Shown here one piece after another: positions 34,719 to 43,737 of a stretch of DNA of 64,000 nucleotides (its first letter is position 1; each line of letters starts with the position of its first letter). The translations under genes and the position numbers were made by a program. Below the pieces are notes generated by a model. That model was given only the letters and a program-made list of their open reading frames with translations. It was not told the DNA's origin and did no database searches. The DNA comes from Sphingobacteriales bacterium 16-39-50 (GTDB lineage Bacteria; Bacteroidota; Bacteroidia; Sphingobacteriales; Sphingobacteriaceae), in the NCBI GenBank assembly GCA_002257025.1, contig NCHA01000009.1, forward strand, positions 1 to 64,000, read 5' to 3'.

Positions 34719-35597
34719 TCATAAAATGATTGAGCCACAAAGAAGAAGCATAAAAAATTGAAGGATCATTGTACCATCCAGATACAAAAAGTAATAATAT
34801 TCATTTTTTTTCCATTTTGATTTGAAGATTAACCATCCGGTAAATATTATAGTTAGGCTCAATCCAAAGAAGTTGGCGTCAAAATGCTCAGTGAAAAGAA
34901 CCAGTAAAATAATATATGCTCCAAGTAGGCCCTGGCAAATTAACAATGCCCATTTTTCTCCAAATAGTACAGGTATGGTTTTCAATTCATAAAATTTGTC
35001 CTGATAGATATCCCGAATATCGAAAGGCACCGTTATTGCAGCAATAAAAAGGAAGCGCTTAGCGATAAGTAATATAGTGTCATTTAATGTAACAGAAATC
35101 GCCTGATCATTTTCCATTTCAAGTATCGGGAGTAAAACACAACTCAATGCCCAGACTGATGCAATGAGAAATAGTTTTATTCCCGGAATGTTTCTCAAGC
35201 CGAATTTTTTATCATGAATAGTAAACAGCGGAAGATTGTAGGCCACAGATATCAGGGCAAGAGTGAATAGCAAGATCTTAGATGAAGTACTCAGAAATAA
35301 ACTTAGGGGGATTATTGAAAATACCGAAATGATGCTGATTGTGATCATCAGCCGATAATGGGAAAATATCCACCTGACCCTTGCTGATTTTGAATTCTCT
35401 GGATTTTTAGGCTTGGAGAGAACGATGCTGAAATTATAAAGTGCTAAAGTTGAGCTGAAAAGAAGCCCTAATACATACATATCAGGTTTGACTTTTAGCA
35501 GCTGATAGGTAACCAAACCCTGAGCTACCGCACAAAGAGCAATAAAAATATTGCTGAATAAAAGAAGGTCGATGCTCTGCCTAAGGTATTTGTTCAT
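34719..35597 (-). CDS. UbiA-like membrane protein lacking the first Asp motif
   Basis: A 292-aa protein with eight or nine helices. FDIRDIYQDKFYELKTIPVLFG matches the second Asp-rich motif of UbiA prenyltransferases. The first motif (NxxxDxxxD) should lie near residues 54-62 but reads NFSIVLSKP, with no Asp. It may therefore not be an active prenyltransferase, or may use a different metal site. Similar proteins with this loss are, as far as I recall, common in Bacteroidota. 20 bp from the phosphoesterase gene upstream. Confidence 0.65.
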   Translation of the reverse strand: MNKYLRQSIDLLLFSNIFIALCAVAQGLVTYQLLKVKPDMYVLGLLFSSTLALYNFSIVLSKPKNPENSKSARVRWIFSHYRLMITISIISVFSIIPLSLFLSTSSKILLFTLALISVAYNLPLFTIHDKKFGLRNIPGIKLFLIASVWALSCVLLPILEMENDQAISVTLNDTILLIAKRFLFIAAITVPFDIRDIYQDKFYELKTIPVLFGEKWALLICQGLLGAYIILLVLFTEHFDANFFGLSLTIIFTGWLIFKSKWKKNEYYYFLYLDGTMILQFFMLLLCGSIIL

Positions 35598-35617
35598 AGA
35601 TAGAACCCGGGATTTTT

Positions 35618-36871
35618 TCAGGAATCCCCCCGGCGTAACTCAAAGATCGTAATTTCAGGTAAAATTCCAACCCGACCAGGATATCCTAAGAAGCCATATC
35701 CCACATTAACATAAAGCTGTTGTAATCCTTCTTTATAGTGTCCCGCCCATTCTTTATAAACGTATTGCGCAGGGCTCCACTGAAAGTTATCAGTTACCAG
35801 GCCAAACTGCATACCGTGTGTGTGGCCACTGAACATCGCGTCAATCTGAGGATATTCTGGTAAAACCTGTGCCCGCCAGTGTGATGGATCATGTGACAGC
35901 AATAACTTTACAGGTACATCATCAGTATCTTTTACCGCCAGATCCATACGACCATACTTCGCAAAGCGGCCAACGCCCCAGTTTTCTATGCCTAAAATTG
36001 CAATCTCATCGCCATCAATCTTTAACCTGCGGTTTTCGTTAAGTAAAAGATCCCAGCCCATGTTTTTATGTGTCTGCTTAACATCTGCCAGATTTTTAAT
36101 TTTAGCAGCCGAAGGTCCCTGTCCGTAATGATAATCCCCATAGTCATGGTTTCCAAGCACAGAGAAAACCCCAAGAGGAGCTTTCACTTTCGAGAAGATG
36201 TCCTGGTAATCATACATTTCGGAAGCAACATTATTTACCAGATCTCCGGTAAAAAATACCATATCCGGCTTTTCTTTCAGTAACATATCAACGCCACCGA
36301 TAACTGCCTTACGGTCGTAGAAGCTACCCGAGTGAATATCTGAAAGCTGCCCGAGTTTAATTCCATCAAATGCTTTAGGCAAGTTTGGAAGATAAAGGGT
36401 TTTACGTTTTACACGATAATCATAGGCACTTGAAACAACACCGTAGGTGAGGGATGCTAAGGGTATTGCAGCAACCAGAGTCCCGGCTTTAATCAAAAAT
36501 TCAGATCGGGGTATGGCATTAGTTTTATTTAGCTCAGTGCTTTCTTTTCTTTTTAGCTTCCTGCTGATCCAAACCATTAATCTGCGTAAATCATCAGTAA
36601 TAAGAAATGGCAGAATAAATATTTTGGATACAAAGGTCAAAAAGAAAACTACCAAAATGATCGATCGGAGGAGGAATTTAATATTGAAAAATATACTTAT
36701 AAAAACTCCGGCAATCAGCAGAAAGGTATATCCCCACCAGATATAGGTAAATGAAAGATGCTTTTGCCCTTTCCATTTCCAGCTGACAGAGCGTATTGCC
36801 CTGTAAATGTAGATATCAATAAGAATCAGTAGAATACTGATAATTATTAATCCAAAAATACGGTTAGCCAT
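35618..36871 (-). CDS. Membrane-bound calcineurin-like metallophosphoesterase
   Basis: A 417-aa protein with four N-terminal hydrophobic segments (about 1-150) and a C-terminal phosphoesterase domain showing the full set of metal motifs: GQLSDIHSGSF, FFTGDLVNN, LGNHDYGDY, LLSHDP and SGHTHG. It resembles YaeI/LpxH-like membrane phosphodiesterases, so a lipid or cell-wall precursor substrate is plausible. Confidence 0.88.
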   Translation of the reverse strand: MANRIFGLIIISILLILIDIYIYRAIRSVSWKWKGQKHLSFTYIWWGYTFLLIAGVFISIFFNIKFLLRSIILVVFFLTFVSKIFILPFLITDDLRRLMVWISRKLKRKESTELNKTNAIPRSEFLIKAGTLVAAIPLASLTYGVVSSAYDYRVKRKTLYLPNLPKAFDGIKLGQLSDIHSGSFYDRKAVIGGVDMLLKEKPDMVFFTGDLVNNVASEMYDYQDIFSKVKAPLGVFSVLGNHDYGDYHYGQGPSAAKIKNLADVKQTHKNMGWDLLLNENRRLKIDGDEIAILGIENWGVGRFAKYGRMDLAVKDTDDVPVKLLLSHDPSHWRAQVLPEYPQIDAMFSGHTHGMQFGLVTDNFQWSPAQYVYKEWAGHYKEGLQQLYVNVGYGFLGYPGRVGILPEITIFELRRGDS

Positions 36872-36897
36872 TTTTATTTTAAGCTTGAGAACAGGAA

Positions 36898-38397
36898 TTA
36901 AAACTGATCCCGGTCTTCATTATATTCATCATCATCCTCAAACTCGGTATTGAAAAGACTGTTAAACATATCATTAAAGCTAAATCCTTTATCGAGGAAG
37001 GATTTATTGATCAATGAAAATTCAGACAGTCCATGCAATAAGAACTCCATTAAGAGAATCTGCTGGTTTTTACTTAGAGTCTTGTGAAAAGTTTTTATTA
37101 CAGATTTTAGTCCGGGTACTGATTCCAGAGCTGCAATATATTCTTCCATTGACAGATCATCAACCAGGCTTATCGTATTACCTGATGCAAACCAGTTGAT
37201 TATATCTGCATATGGATTCGCTGCTTTTGCTTTCTTAAGCTTTTCAGGATCAGGAAAATAATTGAGCATCAGGGTTTTTATAGCTTTTCCAAGCAAAATA
37301 TTTGCCACTTTACCCGGACCTTCCAGTTCGCCTTCATATACAAGTTCAATCTTTCCGGTGATTGCAGGAATTACCCCAAGAAAATCCGAAATCCGAACAA
37401 ATGTGCTGCTTTCACCATTGAGTAACATTCTTCGTTCAGCATTGCTGATCAGATTCTCATATGCAGAGATAGTCAGACGCGCAGAAACTCCCGATTTTTT
37501 ATCAATGTATTCTGATTCACGTGCTTCAAAGGCAATCTGCTCAACAAGATCCTTTACTAATCCGTCAGCTTCGATAGTGTTTCTTTGCGAAGCCGATAGC
37601 CTGGCTTCCTGCTGCGTAATCTTTCTCGAAATGTCAATGCTTTTTGGATAATGCGTTAAAATCTGACTTTCGATTCGGTCTTTGAGAGGGGTCACAATTG
37701 CCCCACGATTGGTATAATCTTCAGGATTTGCTGTAAAGACAAACTGAATATCCAATGGCAGACGCAGTTTGAATCCCCTGATCTGTATATCTTTTTCCTG
37801 AAGGATATTGAAAAGGGCTACCTGAATTCTTGCCTGCAAATCAGGGAGTTCATTTATCACAAAAATACCACGGTGGGCACGCGGGATCAATCCGAAATGG
37901 ATTACCCTTTCGTCTGAATAGGTCAGTTTTAAGGTCGCTGCTTTAATAGGATCGACATCTCCAATAAGATCGGCAACTGTTACGTCAGGTGTAGCTAGCT
38001 TCTCGGTATACCGATCAGAACGGTGCAACCATGCAATCGGGGTATTGTCACCTTTAATTTCCATGGTATGATGACCAAACCATGAAATTGGGTTTAAGGG
38101 GTCTTCAAATAATTCAGAACCTTCAATATATGGCACATATTCATCGAGCAGGTTGATCATCAGACGGGCAATACGTGTTTTTGCCTGTCCGCGCAAGCCT
38201 AAGAGCAGAATGTTATGCTGAGATAAAATGGCAGTCTGCAGGTCAGGAATAACGGTATCTTCATAGCCAATAATCCCTTCAAGTACTGTGTTTTTGTTCT
38301 TTAATTCGCGTATGAGATTTTCGCGGAGTTCTTCCTTTACTGATCGGGAAACATAACCCGATTCTTTTAGTTCTTTCAGTGTTTTGATATGCAGCAT
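36898..38397 (-). CDS. MoxR-type AAA+ ATPase
   Basis: A 499-aa ATPase from the ATG at 38397 (MLHIKTLKELKESGY). An upstream ATG at 38454 would add 19 residues and overlap the VWA gene by 41 bp, which is less likely. Walker A is GLRGQAKT (about 67-74), Walker B-like IFVINELPDL, sensor 1 FTANPEDYTNRG. MoxR ATPases work with VWA-domain proteins to insert metals or remodel complexes; the partner is encoded immediately upstream (16-bp gap). The Asp/Glu-rich C-terminus (EFEDDDEYNEDRDQ) is unusual. Confidence 0.85.
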   Translation of the reverse strand: MLHIKTLKELKESGYVSRSVKEELRENLIRELKNKNTVLEGIIGYEDTVIPDLQTAILSQHNILLLGLRGQAKTRIARLMINLLDEYVPYIEGSELFEDPLNPISWFGHHTMEIKGDNTPIAWLHRSDRYTEKLATPDVTVADLIGDVDPIKAATLKLTYSDERVIHFGLIPRAHRGIFVINELPDLQARIQVALFNILQEKDIQIRGFKLRLPLDIQFVFTANPEDYTNRGAIVTPLKDRIESQILTHYPKSIDISRKITQQEARLSASQRNTIEADGLVKDLVEQIAFEARESEYIDKKSGVSARLTISAYENLISNAERRMLLNGESSTFVRISDFLGVIPAITGKIELVYEGELEGPGKVANILLGKAIKTLMLNYFPDPEKLKKAKAANPYADIINWFASGNTISLVDDLSMEEYIAALESVPGLKSVIKTFHKTLSKNQQILLMEFLLHGLSEFSLINKSFLDKGFSFNDMFNSLFNTEFEDDDEYNEDRDQF

Positions 38398-38413
38398 AAT
38401 ATCTGTCGAATTT

Positions 38414-39514
38414 CTATCTAATCGTTCTTCTTCTGTTCTTAATGTAATCCTCAAAAATGTATTCTCCCAGTCCTTTTAGTGAGCTATAAAAGGCCTTGCC
38501 TCCGTTTATTTCGGTAAACTGCCTGACAAACTGTTGAAGATATGGATCCCTGGCAATCATAAATGTAGTTATTGGTATCCCAAGCCGTTTACACTGTGCG
38601 GCCATTCCAAGGGTTTTATTAACCACCTTTCTATCGAGACCGATACTATTTTTATAGTACTTAGTACCTTCCTTTAAACAAGTTGGCTTCCCGTCGGTGA
38701 TCATAAAGATCTGTTTATTATGGGTTTTTCGCCTCCTGAGCAGATCTACTGCAAGTTCCAGGCCTGCATATGTGTTGGTATGGTAAGGTCCTACCTGAAG
38801 ATAAGGAAGTTCCTTTAAGGTTATTGGCCAGGCATCGTTTCCAAAAACAACGATATCAAGTGTATCTTTAGGGTATTTGGTTCGGATTAACTCAGCAAGT
38901 GCCATTGCTACCTTTTTTGCAGGTGTAATGCGATCTTCACCGTAGAGAATCATTGAATGAGAAATATCGATCATCAGAACTGTTGAAGTAATGGTCTTAT
39001 AGTCCTTTTCTTCAACTTCAAGATCTCTTTCGGTCATTGAGAAGTCGCCAATACCATGATTTACCTGGGCATTGTGGATAGATGCAGTCATATCGATCTG
39101 ATCAAGGCTGTCACCAAACTGATATTCTCTTCTATCTGCATTTTTCTCTTCTCCGAGCCCTGAAATATTGGTGTTATGTCCACCTTTTCCAGACTTTTTG
39201 AGCTTCCCAAAGATTTCCTCCAGCGCTGATTGTCTGATACTTTGTTCGGTTTTTGAGGTGATTTTAAAGCCTTTGGGATTTTGATCATCATCTCCCAGAT
39301 AGCCCTTCTTTTTCAGATCTTCTATGAAATCACCCATCCCGTAATCATCGCTGGTAAGCTTATATTGCTTATCCAACTCATTCATCCAGTCCAAAGCTTC
39401 GTTTGCATCCCCCGAAGTATAATTCAGGAGTTCGAGAAATAACTTTAAAAGTTCTTCGAAACCTCCTTTGGGAAGTTCATTTGGAATAAATTTCGAGAAT
39501 GCGTGTCCCCGCAT
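38414..39514 (-). CDS. VWA-domain protein, partner of the MoxR ATPase
   Basis: A 366-aa cytoplasmic protein with a C-terminal von Willebrand A domain whose metal-ion-dependent adhesion site is complete (DISHS at 183-187, a Thr in HTNTYAG, Asp in ITDGKPT). The N-terminal half is helical and charged. First gene of a five-gene minus-strand run (VWA, MoxR, phosphoesterase, UbiA-like, MOSC). Confidence 0.87.
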   Translation of the reverse strand: MRGHAFSKFIPNELPKGGFEELLKLFLELLNYTSGDANEALDWMNELDKQYKLTSDDYGMGDFIEDLKKKGYLGDDDQNPKGFKITSKTEQSIRQSALEEIFGKLKKSGKGGHNTNISGLGEEKNADRREYQFGDSLDQIDMTASIHNAQVNHGIGDFSMTERDLEVEEKDYKTITSTVLMIDISHSMILYGEDRITPAKKVAMALAELIRTKYPKDTLDIVVFGNDAWPITLKELPYLQVGPYHTNTYAGLELAVDLLRRRKTHNKQIFMITDGKPTCLKEGTKYYKNSIGLDRKVVNKTLGMAAQCKRLGIPITTFMIARDPYLQQFVRQFTEINGGKAFYSSLKGLGEYIFEDYIKNRRRTIR

Positions 39515-39631
39515 GATTTGATTTTATCTTGATTTACGAAAAAACGAAGTTAAAGGTTTATGAATCTAAATATGTTATCGACATGTCAAATAAAGGGATG
39601 GCCTGATTATTTAATATTCTTACTTTTAGAT

Positions 39632-40057
39632 ATGAAGAGAATTATGATCATGTTCCTGTTTTTTATGGGGACTTTGCAGGCATCAGCTCAGAATAATGAT
39701 AAGATTTTAATCCTTAATCTTCTTGAGGATCAGCGACAGGCATGGAACAAGGGAGATATAGTGGAATATATGCAGGGATATTTGAAATCTGATTCATTGC
39801 TCTTTGTTGGTAAAAACGGACCGAAATATGGCTGGGATAATACACTCGCGAATTATAAAAGGGGGTATCCCGATCAGAAAGCAATGGGTTTTTTGAGTTT
39901 TGACATTACAGAAGTTAGATTGATTTCTGCTGACCATGCATTTGTATTAGGTGCCTGGCATTTAAAGCGTGAAAAGGACGAACCAAAGGGGTTTTTCACT
40001 CTGATATTAAAGAAAATTAATGGTGAATGGAAGGTAATTGCCGATCATTCGAGCTAG
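39632..40057 (+). CDS. Secreted DUF4440/NTF2-like protein
   Basis: A 141-aa protein with a signal peptide (MKRIMIMFLFFMGTLQASAQ) and an NTF2-like fold (RQAWNKGDIVEYMQGYLKSD, GFFTLILKKINGEWKVIADHSS), matching DUF4440. Start placed at the ATG at 39632, since the 24 residues before it do not look like a leader. Function unknown; related proteins bind small ligands. It converges on the SDR gene with a 4-bp gap. Confidence 0.8.
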   Translation: MKRIMIMFLFFMGTLQASAQNNDKILILNLLEDQRQAWNKGDIVEYMQGYLKSDSLLFVGKNGPKYGWDNTLANYKRGYPDQKAMGFLSFDITEVRLISADHAFVLGAWHLKREKDEPKGFFTLILKKINGEWKVIADHSS

Positions 40058-40061
40058 AGCT

Positions 40062-40853
40062 TTAGGTAACTTTGGCTTTTCTTACAATCTTTGAAAACAA
40101 TCCGGGTAGAAATCTTTTTAGCAAAACAGCATATTTCTCTTTTCCGCCAATATAAACCTCTTCTTTTCCGGATTTTATCGCCTTTATAATTTGTCCGGCA
40201 CATTCATCAGCAGACATCCCATTTGCCTGGGCATCATCCATTGTATTTTGCTTTGTTCCGTCAGCAGTTAAAGCATTAATCGTAACATTGGTTTTAATAA
40301 AACCCGGGCAAATGATGCTGATCTTGATTTTTGGATCGATTTCTGAACGCAGGGAATCGAAATAGCCATGTAATGCATGCTTGGAAGCCGAATATGCCGA
40401 GCGGAATTTGGTGCCGAATTTTCCAACCAGGCTGCTGATGATCACAATATGCCCTGATTGATTTGATATCATTGAGGGGATAAGCGCCTTAGTCAGGGCA
40501 ATCGCACCCCAGAAATTGATATTCATGATTTTTTTGGCAACATCCAGATCAGTATCCATTGCAAGAGAACGCTGACTCACACCTCCAGAATGAATAATGA
40601 TATCAACCCTTCCAAAAATTTTCAGTGCTGCCATTGCTTTATCTTCCAACTCAAGGGTGTTTTCAAGATCAAGAGGCAGTACATGTACGTCCAGTTGATT
40701 CATCGTGCATTTGCCCTTTACAAGATATAGGCCTTCAGTACTCCTGGATGAAATGATCAGTTTGGCTCCGGCAATATTCAGTTTATAGCAAAGAGCCTCA
40801 CCTATTCCACTTGATGCCCCTGTGATCCAGACTATTTTATTCTTTAATTCCAT
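40062..40853 (-). CDS. Short-chain dehydrogenase/reductase
   Basis: A 263-aa classical SDR: cofactor motif TGASSGIG (about 11-18), the catalytic Ser in IISSLVGKFG, and YSASKHA with the Tyr and Lys. The family is NAD(P)-dependent; the substrate is unknown. It follows hemW by 11 bp on the same strand. Confidence 0.9.
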   Translation of the reverse strand: MELKNKIVWITGASSGIGEALCYKLNIAGAKLIISSRSTEGLYLVKGKCTMNQLDVHVLPLDLENTLELEDKAMAALKIFGRVDIIIHSGGVSQRSLAMDTDLDVAKKIMNINFWGAIALTKALIPSMISNQSGHIVIISSLVGKFGTKFRSAYSASKHALHGYFDSLRSEIDPKIKISIICPGFIKTNVTINALTADGTKQNTMDDAQANGMSADECAGQIIKAIKSGKEEVYIGGKEKYAVLLKRFLPGLFSKIVRKAKVT

Positions 40854-40864
40854 AAGATTGAAAG

Positions 40865-41998
40865 CTAATTAGCGCTGAGGAATAATTCTGAGGCAATATG
40901 GTCTGCAAAAAGTTTCCCTTCCCTTGTTAAGGTAACCAACTGTTCATTAATATTGATCCATTCCTTTTCGAGGAAGGGTTCCAGACCATTATAAATTTCA
41001 TTTGAATAGTCTGATCCGAAGTTCTCCTTAATCGATTTCAGATTCATTCCCTTACTGGTACGCAGGGAGGTCATGATGTATTCGTTGATCTTGTTTTCAG
41101 TACTCAGTATCTCAGTTTCTGCCGGAATCTTCTTCAATTCAATCCCATCAATGTATTTTGAATTGTTCGAAATATTCCATTGCCGGCTTTTTCCATTAAA
41201 AGAATGAGCAGATGGCCCGATGCCAAGATAATTTACCCCATCCCAGTAATTTGAATTATGCCTTGAATGCATGCCTGGTTTTGCAAAGTTTGAGATTTCA
41301 TAGTGTTCAAAACCGGATTCTGTCAAATGGTCAATTAGCATCAGGAACTGTGACGCACTCTGGCCCTCATCCATAATGGGCTGCTTACCTTTATTGATGA
41401 AGGCTGCCAATGCGGTTTTGGGTTCTACTGTGATAGAATAGGAAGAGATATGAGGAACATGGTATTCTATAAGCTGCTGAATATTAAATTCCCATTTTTC
41501 ATTACTCAGAAGAGGGAATCCGTAAATAAGGTCGGCGGTAATATTCTCAAATCCTGCATCCTGAACTCTTTTTATAGCACTTTGGGCTTCACTGGCAGTA
41601 TGTGCACGGTTCATCCATTTCAAATCTTCTTCAAAAAATGATTGCACTCCAATACTGAAACGATTGATCAGGGTGCCTTTTATTTCCCTCACATACTGAG
41701 GATTCAGATCGTCGGGATTGGCCTCAAGGCTTATTTCCGCATCTGACAAGACATCAAACTGATCAGTGATCTGACCTATCAGGATTTGCAATTCATCGGC
41801 ACTCATTAGTGAAGGAGTACCACCGCCAAAATATATCGTTTCAATTTTTTCCTTATCCAGATAGTTCTTTCGAAGGATGATTTCAGATCTCAATGCATTT
41901 AGCATCTGATCTTTATATTGAGGAGAAGTGCTGAAATGAAAATCGCAATAGTGACAGGCTTTTTTGCAGAAAGGGATATGAATATAGATTCCGGCCAT
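40865..41998 (-). CDS. hemW: HemW, radical SAM heme chaperone
   Basis: A 377-aa radical SAM protein with CxxxCxxC at C11, C15, C18 (FCKKACHYCDFHF) and IETIYFGGGTPS. The HNxxYW motif (HNSNYWDG) separates HemW from true coproporphyrinogen dehydrogenase HemN. HemW binds heme and inserts it into respiratory enzymes, which fits a genome with this many cytochromes. Full length. Confidence 0.9.
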   Translation of the reverse strand: MAGIYIHIPFCKKACHYCDFHFSTSPQYKDQMLNALRSEIILRKNYLDKEKIETIYFGGGTPSLMSADELQILIGQITDQFDVLSDAEISLEANPDDLNPQYVREIKGTLINRFSIGVQSFFEEDLKWMNRAHTASEAQSAIKRVQDAGFENITADLIYGFPLLSNEKWEFNIQQLIEYHVPHISSYSITVEPKTALAAFINKGKQPIMDEGQSASQFLMLIDHLTESGFEHYEISNFAKPGMHSRHNSNYWDGVNYLGIGPSAHSFNGKSRQWNISNNSKYIDGIELKKIPAETEILSTENKINEYIMTSLRTSKGMNLKSIKENFGSDYSNEIYNGLEPFLEKEWININEQLVTLTREGKLFADHIASELFLSAN

Positions 41999-42059
41999 TC
42001 TGCAAATCTACAACAATAGTGGAATCCTTTGTTTTATGAATGTCTGATCTTAATAATAC

Positions 42060-43025
42060 TTATTCAGCTGCTGCCATCTTTCTTTCTGCCAGTTTTTCTC
42101 TTCTATATCTTGCCATATTGATCATAAAAACACTGCCGAGGATAATAATAAGCCCAATTACCTGGATAGATGAGATTTGCTCGTTGGCAAAAAACACTCC
42201 CAGAAGCACGGCGACAACCGGGTTTACATAGGCATAGGTACTAACCTGCATTGCTGGTCTTTCTTTTAATAACCATACATAAGCACTGAAACCTGCAATA
42301 GAACCCAAAACGACAAGGTATATTACGGCCATCCAGGCGTCTCCTGATACATCCTTCCATTGAAAACCATTGAATTCATCACGAATGATAATTCCTGGGA
42401 GGAAAGCAATTCCTGCAGCTATCATTTGCCAGGTGCTGGTTACTATGATAGGGTCTTCTGATGATTTGTATTTAGAGTAAAGTGATCCCCCTGACCAGGT
42501 TATTGCCGCAATAACAAGCATAACCATACTGCTCATTTTTACAGATTCACTTCCCTGAAGAGAAAGAGCCTCAGAAACCTGTTCGCTAAAGAGCAGGATT
42601 ACTCCGGCAAGTCCGATCAGCATGCCCGCAATTATTGATTTACTTCTTAAGTTCTCAGACCATTTAGGCTTGTCGAGCAAAACAAACCATAATGGAGCAG
42701 AGGAGACCATTATGGCTACCATTGCACTGGGCATACTTTGTTCAACCCAGATTATAATACCATTCCCGCAAAAAAGCATTAGTATTCCGCTAATCGCCGC
42801 ATGCTTTATTCCTTTGGCTGCAAAAATATTTTCACCCTTATAAATGCACCAGGCAACCATAAGGACACCAGCGATGATAAATCGTAAGGCACCTAAAATG
42901 AAAGGAGGAAAATCCTTAACGGCAATCTGAATAAAAAAGTAAGTTGAACCCCATACAATATAAACTATTGCAAAGGCGAGTACAACCATTAAAAGAGATG
43001 CTGATTTTTTGACAGGACTAGACAT
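42060..43025 (-). CDS. EamA/DMT-family transporter
   Basis: A 321-aa membrane protein with ten predicted helices in two EamA repeats, e.g. YIVWGSTYFFIQIAVKDFPP and MAVIYLVVLGSIAGFSAYVW. The family exports amino acids and metabolites. It starts 2 bp after an Lrp-type regulator gene, so amino-acid-controlled export is the best guess. Confidence 0.88.
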   Translation of the reverse strand: MSSPVKKSASLLMVVLAFAIVYIVWGSTYFFIQIAVKDFPPFILGALRFIIAGVLMVAWCIYKGENIFAAKGIKHAAISGILMLFCGNGIIIWVEQSMPSAMVAIMVSSAPLWFVLLDKPKWSENLRSKSIIAGMLIGLAGVILLFSEQVSEALSLQGSESVKMSSMVMLVIAAITWSGGSLYSKYKSSEDPIIVTSTWQMIAAGIAFLPGIIIRDEFNGFQWKDVSGDAWMAVIYLVVLGSIAGFSAYVWLLKERPAMQVSTYAYVNPVVAVLLGVFFANEQISSIQVIGLIIILGSVFMINMARYRREKLAERKMAAAE

Positions 43026-43027
43026 GT

Positions 43028-43504
43028 TTATTTTGTAGGTATAACCAATTGCTGCTGTTCTTTGACCGTTTCAAGAACAATAGTAGTGCGGGTAGATAGA
43101 ATATTAGGGATTTTACCAATGGAGTTTCTCATCAATTCCATGAGTGAGGCTGAGTCAAAAGTGCGAACCTTAACCAGATAACAATCATCCCCGGCAACAT
43201 GGTGCACTTCCTGAACCTCAGGTATAGCAGCAAGTGCAGAGGCAGTATCATTGCAGCCAATCCCGTCGGAGGCTTTAATAAACACGTAAGCAAGCAGATT
43301 TTGATGTAATGCCGATGGATTTAAGCGTGTGGTATATTGAAGAATAGTATTTTTTTGTTCAAGTTTTTTAACCCTTTCAAGCACAGCCGATGGGGCCATA
43401 CTCAGTTCCCTTGCAATATCAGCATTTGAGATTCGGGCATTTCTCTGTAACAGGCCGAGGATTTCCCGGTCTACCTGATCCAGTTGATATTCTTTTTGAT
43501 GCAT
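43028..43504 (-). CDS. Lrp/AsnC-family transcriptional regulator
   Basis: A 158-aa regulator: N-terminal winged helix (LDQVDREILGLLQRNARIS, NADIARELSMAPSAVLERVK) and a C-terminal RAM effector-binding domain (EVQEVHHVAGDDCYLVKVR). It likely senses an amino acid and controls itself and the EamA exporter through palindromes at 43520-43566. Confidence 0.92.
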   Translation of the reverse strand: MHQKEYQLDQVDREILGLLQRNARISNADIARELSMAPSAVLERVKKLEQKNTILQYTTRLNPSALHQNLLAYVFIKASDGIGCNDTASALAAIPEVQEVHHVAGDDCYLVKVRTFDSASLMELMRNSIGKIPNILSTRTTIVLETVKEQQQLVIPTK

Positions 43505-43519
43505 TATTCGGTAAAATTA

Positions 43520-43566
43520 TTTTATTCGGAATAAAATTCAAAATATTTAATTCTTTATTGAATAAA
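43520..43566. promoter_or_regulatory. Putative Lrp-family operators, two palindromes three turns apart
   Basis: TTTTATTC-G-GAATAAAA (43520-43536, perfect) and TTTATT-G-AATAAA (43554-43566, perfect). Their centres are 32 bp apart, close to three helical turns. They lie just upstream of the lrp start, and a third imperfect match (TTATTCGGTAAAA, 43504-43516) touches the start codon. This phased spacing is what multimeric Lrp/AsnC proteins need. Confidence 0.6.
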
Positions 43567-43737
43567 ATTCTGTCAATTGTAGAAAAATCTATTATCCTGA
43601 AACCTTATGAATTAAAATTTGCTAAATTTTTGTCAGGCTGGATATGTTCTTTAGCCTTAATCTGAAAGATATTTAGGAAACAAACATAAAAAAGTGGAAA
43701 TTTGAGATACTGGAAAATATTTGTTTTGGAGTACTTA

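Noticed and set aside
38398-38454. Longer start for the MoxR ATPase.
   Set aside because: It would overlap the VWA gene by 41 bp and adds an arginine-rich stretch not expected for the family; the ATG at 38397 fits better.
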